Part shown: positions 52,701 through 61,700 of the stretch, piece by piece | How the letters are laid out: every line of letters starts with the position of its first letter | Numbering within the stretch: the stretch's first letter is position 1 | Source of the DNA: Datnioides undecimradiatus | Taxonomy: Eukaryota; Chordata; Actinopteri; Lobotiformes; Datnioididae | DNA: 64,000 nucleotides | NCBI GenBank assembly: GCA_008933995.1 | Contig: WARS01000046.1 | Coordinates: 744,001 to 808,000 of the forward strand | Reading direction: 5' to 3' | Made by a program: the position numbers and the translations under genes | The notes under the pieces: generated by a model | Databases searched by the model: none | What the model was told of the DNA's origin: nothing | Seen by the model: the letters and a program-made list of their open reading frames with translations, nothing else

Positions 52701-55700
52701 GTGAATACGCGCTGCCAAGATCATAACATCGATATTGTCTTTGTTAGACTTGAATTTAAGCTGATATTAACCCTGAATGTGTTGGATTGTTAAACCCAGT
52801 TTAAAGGGACACGGATAAAATTACAACAACCAGTGTCTCAAAACACACCTGAGGCGACGGGCTGCAGAACAGAAGATGCAGCAACAGCAACGATAGAGGG
52901 TTAAACAACAGTAGTGAGGGATAAAAGCATAAGCAACATGTAATCTGATAAAAGAGTGCATTCAGACTGTGGAGCACGGGGAAGGTGACAACACATGTAG
53001 GTGTTCAGATGCCATTTAACAGGAACAACAGACGTGCAGGGAGAATAATCCAGACGTGAGGACCAGCCACACTGAAGGCCCTGAGCCTGGAGGGGGGGAG
53101 CGGAGAGTGGGTGGTTAGAGGAAGGAAGTGAGTGAACAGGCGTCTAGGGATTGAGGAGACTGGACGAATGTGGTCTGTAACAGGGAGCGGGTGCAGCAGC
53201 TGGGGGGTAGGACCCTGTGAAGCAGGGACGAATGTGGACATCGCTGAAGTGGGTAAACTATCTGACGTTCCTCAGGTGGAAAAAGGTCATTTTGGTGATG
53301 TTTTCGAAATGACGGCGTCCACAGTTACACCTAAACTTTCAACCTCAGCAACAGAGGGCATCATGAAACCAGGGACGGCAAAGTTTAGATGGAGTTTATA
53401 GAGTTTAAAGAGGCTGGCCTCAGATTTGTCCTGGTTAAGTCTGGTAGGTAGGTAAATGCAGGTCATCCGAGCACTGATATCATTTAAGCAGGATATAGGA
53501 ATGCGTGCCGGCTTTAAAAGGAAATGGAAAAACTCGAGTTCCTTAGATGTTTGGAGTCCTGTAGCCATAAAACACCCATATAAGATGAATTACACATCCT
53601 CAAAGTCAGGACACGTCCTGCCAAATGCACAGTATGGAATAACTCCAGTGTAGATATCAAATAGCTGCGAGGATCAAAGGTAATGTATAGACTCGCCAGG
53701 ATCAAAGACATTTAGCTGCACTAGTGATGATGCCAGGGTCTAAGAATCTAATTAGTGGAAGGACATTAATGAAGACGAAGAGGGAGATGTGCATAATTGA
53801 TGACATATAGGACATGTATGAGAAAGAGGGGTCAGGTTAGGTACTGGGAGAAGCCTGAAACGCTGCAGCGTAGCTATAGGGCGAAAGGAGATGACAGGAA
53901 GCTGCAGGGATGCAGTTTGCTGAGGTCACAGCTGCAGGCGAGCGTGGATGGGACGCGACGTGAATGAGCGCAGGTGAAGACAGGCGGGGAGTCGGAGGAG
54001 AGGAAGATGGATGGAGAAATTAAAAAAAAAGGAAGAAGTGAGTTTGAAAAGTATGGTTTTCTTTTTTTTTGTGCCGGCGGGCAGTGGATGAAGTCATGAG
54101 GGAAATGAGCTGAAACCTGCGGAGAGCGTTTCAGAGATAGACGGGGGGGGGGACAACAGATAGAAACAGAGCGAGATGAAGAAAGAGGAGCCACATGGAA
54201 AAGCCGGTGCGGCGCAGAGTCGGCGAGAGAGCTTCCTCCTCAGAGCTGACCTCCTTTTAGCCCGACTCAGCTGAGAGCAAAGCGCCACCTGCTGGGCTGC
54301 AGAGGATGGGCGTCCAAGTAGAGCTCACTATAAAGAAGACACTTCCTATGAATAATCTAATATTTTCTCTGTTTTAGGATTCATGTTTAATCATCTCACC
54401 GTGCTCTGTGTTCAGGGTTTTGTCTCGTGTCATACTCTATCCTACTCTGACAAATGAAAATGTGTTAAAGCAGAGAATCACAGGCTTATACAGCAGGTCT
54501 TAAAGAAACAATGTAAACACATGCACTAGAGATTTTTAGCGCCAGGTCCACTTTTTAAGCTTCCCATGAAATGTGTAGACATCCGTGGCTCGGAGCAGAT
54601 GAGTGGTGATCCCCAGACTTTCCCTCCTGCCCATGAGTTTGACTCTTGTGAAACCTCTTGACAGCTTCTCAATGGGCTGCGATGAAATTTGGTGCAGGGA
54701 TCCATGCTCCTCTTTGGAGAAGCCCCATGACCGTGTCCAGTAGTTTGGCTCATGACATAACAACAGTCCCAGCAGCCAATAGCATGCTTACATGTAAAGC
54801 TAGCATGATGAACACAGCAAACTGTAAAAACAGCTGCATTAGCATTTTGAGTTTTCTCATTTAAAACCAGCTTAAATCAGTAGTATTTAGTGAAATGAAT
54901 GCATTACAGTCTGCTTTGTTGTGTTTCTAATGTTCAACAATACCTCTAAAAGTATAAATGTAGAAACATGATTAAAGTATAGTTTTCTAACAAATATTAG
55001 GCTAAACTTTGCACAAACTGTCAAAGCAACTAGCCGCTCAGTGAAGTCGAGTGAAGTCTGTCTGCGCGGTGAATTGACTTTACAGACTGAGCATGTAGCC
55101 ACGCAGTTCACTTTGTCTTGTTTCGACCAGTTTTCTGGGTCAAATGAACTTTAATGGTCAGCAGTTTGTATTTTCTGGCTGCGTCTTCACTCAACACACA
55201 CTTCTGGGTCCGTCCCCAGAGATGATCCACTGCCTAATTAACCAAAACACAGATCTGTCTCTTCGCACCTAATTAATCACCGTGGTGACGACCGCCTTGT
55301 CCCTCATTACAAATCCCACTGAGAACACTCCACCGTTTAAGTTTCATGAACATTTCAATATTTTGGCCCACGCCTGCGCCTTATTGGTTGATCCTCCGGG
55401 AGCTGGAAAGCGCGTCCGTCGGTTGAAGTTTGTGTTTGTTTGGGTTTGGGTCGCCATGCCAACTGGAGATGCAGTTTGCAGCCGTATCAGCAATGTCCCA
55501 GCTTGCGAGTGACGCCATCCGGAAAAGTAATTACAGGCAACACTTTTAACGACAGTCCTCAAATCAGCGTGTAAAGTGTATTAAACTGCAGGTAACCATG
55601 GCAACAATGCTTTCGCCTCCCTCGCTACATTTACCCGAATAAATCCCACCAGTTAAACATTTGCGAGATTAAACAAGACTCTCCGGGTGCAGGAACGTTC

Positions 55701-58700
55701 AAACAGCCAGAAACACCCATTTCTTCTCAAACGTCCAGGAGCCCAAATTCATCACGACGAGGAGAGCGATGGAGCTTAAATGTCCCTCTGTGCTGCGATC
55801 GGCGGGAATCTCACGAGGATGGAGTGCGGTGCCTCTAGACAATTGGCACAGGCCTTTTTAAAAGATGTGCAGATAGCACTGTGCTGTATGTACAGTCTCT
55901 ATTTAGACTGTGAAGTATTGTTGACGTGCGTTGTGGTTAATCTGGGACATCCAGAGTCAGATGTGACCCCTTAACCTCTCGTTTGCAGTCACGTTAAGTT
56001 GTGCGTACTCAATCCTTACGTGAGCAAAGCCCTAATCAGCATTAATGGTGCTTTCAGGGAGTTAGTGACGGCTGCTGCTGCCCCCATTGCCTCCTGTGGT
56101 GATGTAGGAGCTGCTGATGACATCGATTAAGATCAGATCCAGAGTTTGGTTTTTACTGAAATAATGATTTTTAAATTATTTAACTACCGTTGTGTCATGC
56201 TGTCATGTTGCTGAGCCGCTACATCTGGCTGCATGATCAGAGCGGAGTGGTGGATGCCATTAGCCTGCGGGTTATTAGGAGGGTCGGCTGGAGCAGAGGT
56301 TTGACCTGCCGCCGCGCAGACAAATTGCAGGGCAACACCAACCGCTGCTAATTACCTTCACAGTCCAGGTTCCCGTGCTTTGAGCTCATTGATTCGGCCG
56401 TGAAAGGGGGAGAACCGTTTATGTAATAAAAAGGCATCACATGTGGGTCAGCAGCAGCAGCAGCAGCAAGGAGAGAAACTGACGCAACGACCAGAAGGCA
56501 GCGATGATAACAGAAGCCACTTACCCACCTCTTCCTCCGCACCATCAGTCATTGTCGGTTTTAAGGTTTTGTTCAATCCCAGCACCTTGAAAGCAGACGC
56601 CACCTTCACCAGAAATGAAGTTCCCAGCTCCTTTACTGCTCAGAGCCGCCCGATGTCTCTCACTCTAAATCGGTTTGACGGCCTGTGTGTGAGCCTGGCA
56701 ACAGCAGGTGCGTTCGTCCAATCCCTCGAAAGACAAACTCAGGAGATATGATGGATGCTGTGTGTGACACCGGAGTCCCTTTGCCTTTCGTGCGTCTGAC
56801 ACCGACACTTCAGCTGGGCGACACAGAGGCGCCTCCTGCACAGTGAAGGGTTGCTGATGCTGCGGCAGTCGAGCGTAAAATAGTTGGATACTAAACATTT
56901 GGCCTCCGTGTGCTCCTGCCCAGAGGAGCCTCAGCCACACTTCAACCAGCTAGTATGAAGACATGCATGCACACGTTGGAAAAACCTGTTTTACATCAAG
57001 CAGAAACATCAAAAACCCGAATACTTGGATCTGATCACGAGCTACCCACCAGCTCCTGTGGGAGCACGCGAGCGAGTATCCTGAGCAAATGGTCTGAAAT
57101 AGGTTTTCCAAGCACTTCGTGTTCTGGTGCGGAGAAAACCCCACATCTACACCTCACGCTGTACAACTTTGCTTAAACCATATTTTCATAATGAGAAGCT
57201 TTAAAGCTGCATTACTGCACTCATTCTGTATCATAGCTCTGCAGTTCCTCACAGCTCTGTGGAGCAGTGCAGCATCTCTCAGCTCGCTTTCATCAACCTA
57301 TCTTCAAGCCAGTGTGGACGTTTAAAGTTAGCGACTAGCCGATGAGCATGGATGCAGAGGCTTTTGTGATTTTGAGCCCCGCTTCACTTTAGAGGCCAAA
57401 AAACTGATTAAAAAAACATTTTGATTAAGTTTAACATCAAACCTCCACTGGCATTGCTGATGTTGCTCCATGTCTGCTTGGACAACAGCATTTCTGTTGC
57501 CCTAAAGGTGCCAAAAAGACACTTAATACTGTTTTAAGTTGTTAAATAATTAAGACTAGTGCAGATAAAGTTAATTGAAGCTGATGCGTTCCTTTGTTTT
57601 TGTTGCAAAACAGTCCAAAAGCCAAACAACAACTCTGCTCGAGCAGCAAAAGCGATTCTTGAGCTCCAGCAGCAGAAAGTGTTCGACTGACAGGAGGAGC
57701 ACGATGCATCGGCTATCAGAAGGGCACAGAAGGACCAGCACAGCAGCACACAGATTATCTGATGAAACTGCAGATCAGTATGTATCAGTATCAGTGAGCA
57801 GTGCTCCAGTGGCTGCTCCTGTACGGCGGCGGACATTCAGCGCAGAGACCGGAGTGCAGCTGGGAAGACAAGCTGCTCCAGTGCTCAGCCTTTGAGAAAG
57901 TGTGATTTCACACTGTGGCATGAATGTCACAAAGATGCCCCTCGGTGGCTTGTGCTGTGGTAGAGTGGGAAGTGAAAGGCTGTTTAGCTCACTGTCACAT
58001 AAGGTATTGGAAAAAAAGAGAAAGCGGCTCGCAGCTAAACATGCTCAGAAACCTTGTTTTCATCACTGACAGTCTCTGAGAAGGACTCCGCAGCCGAAAA
58101 GGGACTTTGTAGCCGAACGCTGCGACTGTTTCACGCCTTGTTTTCCTCAGCTCTGTTCTTGTTTAACTTTAACCAGACCAGTTGGATCTCAGACGTCAGG
58201 CAACGTTGCAGTTCTTCAAAGAACGACAGGGCTCTCCAAAACTGTCGGTTTCATTTTCACCAAAACTAAAAATTGCAGCACTGTGAAAATATCTTACAGC
58301 TCAAACAAACAATTTCATTGTAACACAACAATTAGAAAGTTCATACGAGGGCTAGGCAATTAACTATAAATGTAAACCATAATCAGTGATGAGTACAGTG
58401 AAATTAACAATGCCACCAGTAGCTGCAGAAACCTGCCTATGAGGCGTTCAGGAACACCTGTAAATTCTAGCATCTACCAATAATCAGCACATGAGCTATA
58501 TATGAAGTAATCTTTGACACTTTTTGTTTAAATAATCATTGATGTTTGTAAAGTTGTGATATTAATTATAAGTCAAATCTCATGGCCTGAGCTCGTGCGT
58601 GATATTAATCTGTGGGCGAATCACTTTTTGAGTGTTTTTAACATTTAAAAGATGGATTTCTAAAACCGATCAAGCCGCCGCTGCCAAACGGAGGCTTTTA

Positions 58701-61700
58701 AAAGCTTTTTGTTTTATTTCATTACAGGTTAAAAGTAATTTTCCAGGCAACGGCGTCACTTATGATTGGTTGGGTATTTCACCTGGCTGATGTCAGTCCC
58801 GCTCAGCGATCTTTAGCACGCGTTGCATCAGGGGAAATGTCAGACTTTTAAATGAACCAGAAGTTCGGTGGGGATTTCTCTGAGGGCCCGTCGGAAAAAT
58901 AACAAAAATCCATAATAAGATTTTTGAAAGTTCTCATAACTCAGGGAACAAAAACAACCTCCGGAGGAAGAACGCAGCCCTGTTTTTGATTTGAACGTCC
59001 GACGCCTTAATGGTTTTTGTGATGAGAGGAGAAGAGGGCAGGGCAGGGCAGGGAAGGGACCGGAGACAATTACCGTCTTATTGATCAGAGGCTAATGAAA
59101 AAGGAAAGCCTGACTCACTCATCCTTTAACTTCCTGTAGTATGCAGGCATTTAATTCTCTTAACTCGCAGACGGTTGCATCTATTAGACTCTGAGGAGTT
59201 CACCTGACTCCTGCTGCAGGAAGAGCATAAGTAGCCTAACAGTGTATTTTCGTTCCCTCATTGTATTTACATAAGAAGCTGTGAGAAGTTTGAATGGTCC
59301 TGCAGACGATTAATGGATTTGTGTTTTATTCATGTTTCTCATCTCCCAGGCTTGAAGGAACAGAGGAGAAGTTCAGGAACAGGGAGAGTCGTCCTGAGGA
59401 TCTGCAGCTCATCGCTGAGCTGAAGGACATGGTGTCTGAGAGAGAATCTCTAGTCAAGAAACTGGTGGTAGGTAACAGCTGCTGAGGTAACGTGTGCTCG
59501 TATGGCGCAGGACAATGTTCCCTCTCCTGTTTGTGTTAAGCTCTCAGGTGTTGTAGAACATCTGAGACCTTCTGCTCCGGTTAATGACGTGACGGGTGTC
59601 TGTAACCGTAAAACCATTACAGCTGACAGTCAGACTTGATATAACTACGGGAAAATTGACAAATTAAGCAATTTTCTGTTTGTTTCAGTTACCCTGACAA
59701 TATTTTTGGGGACATATCATCTCCATTGTCATCAGCTTCTTCAGTTTGGTTTCAGTTTAGAACAACAGAAATTAGTTGTAAGTAAACTGACCTGACAAAA
59801 CCAAATGAGATACTAATGAGAATGAGACCGGACCCAAGGCAGAGCCCTGAGGTACACCACAGTTGATAACAACCATCAGTCTGCCTGAGAGACAAGGGAC
59901 TTTAATAACAATGTTAAAAAAGATTAAACAGACATTAGAGATTGTTCTTTCCAACAGCCCAGCAGCTTCTTTACCGTATGTTTAACTTGTTATAAAGGAT
60001 AAACTTGGAAATAGGCAAAATGTATTTTCATGTTGGCTGTCAGAGGCTCGGTAAATCATAAAAATGCTCACGGTTTAGTAAAATTGCACAGTTCAAGATT
60101 GTAATTATATCTTATTTGAAGCTTTATTTAAAGTCTGTTTAACTACTGCGCATCAATATGGCCGACCTTACTTCCTCCCTCTAAGACGGTTTGAGATCCG
60201 ATGCACTCCACCTCATTAACGCTGTGATTTTCACTGGGTTTCTCAGGGACACGGTTGACAATAACACAAGGCTACTGCAGTTCCACCGCGCTAATCACAT
60301 GAAGGTGACTTCATAAATCAGCTTACAGTTTGTCACGGTGTGGTGCTTTCGCCATTGAGGTCCCTGAGTCATGGGCTTGTGCCTGAGATCCACAGTCTGC
60401 AGTCATTTCGAGGTAAAGAGGTGACACTAGAGTGCTTAAAAGGTAACTTGCAGGTCCCAAATTCAGACAGGAAGAAGGAATGAAAGGTTTAAAATGGTCT
60501 GAATAAATGTTTTGAAGGAGTTTTCACGCAGTATGAAACTGTGCGCGCCTCTAAAAAAGAAGAAGTCTGCAGACAGAGCTCATTAAACGTGTGATTCTCA
60601 GTCTTTTCTCAGTCACTCGAGTCTTCCATGGCCTTCCTGGCTGCCAGCTAACGTGGTTTTCTTCTCCAGGACGATAAGAAGTTCTACCAGCTGGAACTCG
60701 TCAACAGGGAGACCAACTTCAACAAAGTGTTCAATGCCAGTCCTAACGTAGGCGTTATCAACCCACTCATTAAGGTAGGCCCCCATGTCCCGTGACACAC
60801 CACACACAGGGGCACTCCAATAAGCCTGTTGATGTATTTTGATGCAGTATCATAGCAGAGACGGTCCACTCCATCTCATCCCATATCCATCAGTGCTGAT
60901 TGGTCAGAAAAACAATCCCTAATAAAGTTCTTACACGTGCATCATTGCACTGTAACCACTATGAGTAACGACCACATTAATTACAGAACAGAGCTGTATT
61001 CGCTGTCAACAAATGAGACCGTTCAGAGCAGATCGTCAGCTTTTATCAGAGCATTTCAAGGCTGAACCGAGCGGGACAATTTGCTGCGGCGTCTTCTGCC
61101 GCAGCAACGCAACGGGAAGCCGCTTTACAGCTCCACACAGTTATATGACGTTTCAGGGTTCACAGCGATGGCAGATGGCAGAGGGGCGACGGAAAAATCG
61201 GTTTTAACGAGTTCGTTCTTTCTAGTACAAACAAAAACGAAGTTGCCAAGGACGGTGACAGAGGGCAGGAAGCAACGCTGCGAGATGGCCGTTGTTAAAT
61301 TACTGCACGGCTGTTACAGAAACAGGACGCAGCTGTACCTACCAAGGTCTCATTTCTTTACAGCTATTAAACCAAAGTGTCACGGTTTAAAAACTAAAAT
61401 TCAAGGCTGAAAACGTGAACTCAATTCAATCAATTAATTTATTTATATTTAATTAAAAAAAGTTTTTGTGTCCCACAGACGGGCATTTAATCTGAAAACA
61501 ATAGAGACACCAGTGCTTTTGTCTGAGTCGGTCTATTTTAATGGGGTCATTGCATTTATTTGTGACTGAACATGCTTTAAAGGCCCTGAAAGCTTGTATT
61601 TAAATAAGCAAGTACTCGCTTTAACTTTCTATATTCCAACATATGAAAACTTCCTCGATGAACCAAACAGGATGTGACATCACAGTTTTCAAACTGAGCC

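Larger units (their letters stand above)
51481..59349 (+). other. intron
   Basis: 7.9 kb. LINE remnant at 52995-53480 (minus), teleost repeat at 54540-54860, CAG repeat at 56449-56466, a decayed coiled-coil-like stretch at 57610-57760, and a GGGCA tandem tract at 59035-59058. No intact gene. Confidence 0.7.

Noticed and set aside
54536-54763. Two overlapping minus-strand open frames
   Set aside because: They lie in a teleost interspersed repeat and have no protein similarity that I can recognise.
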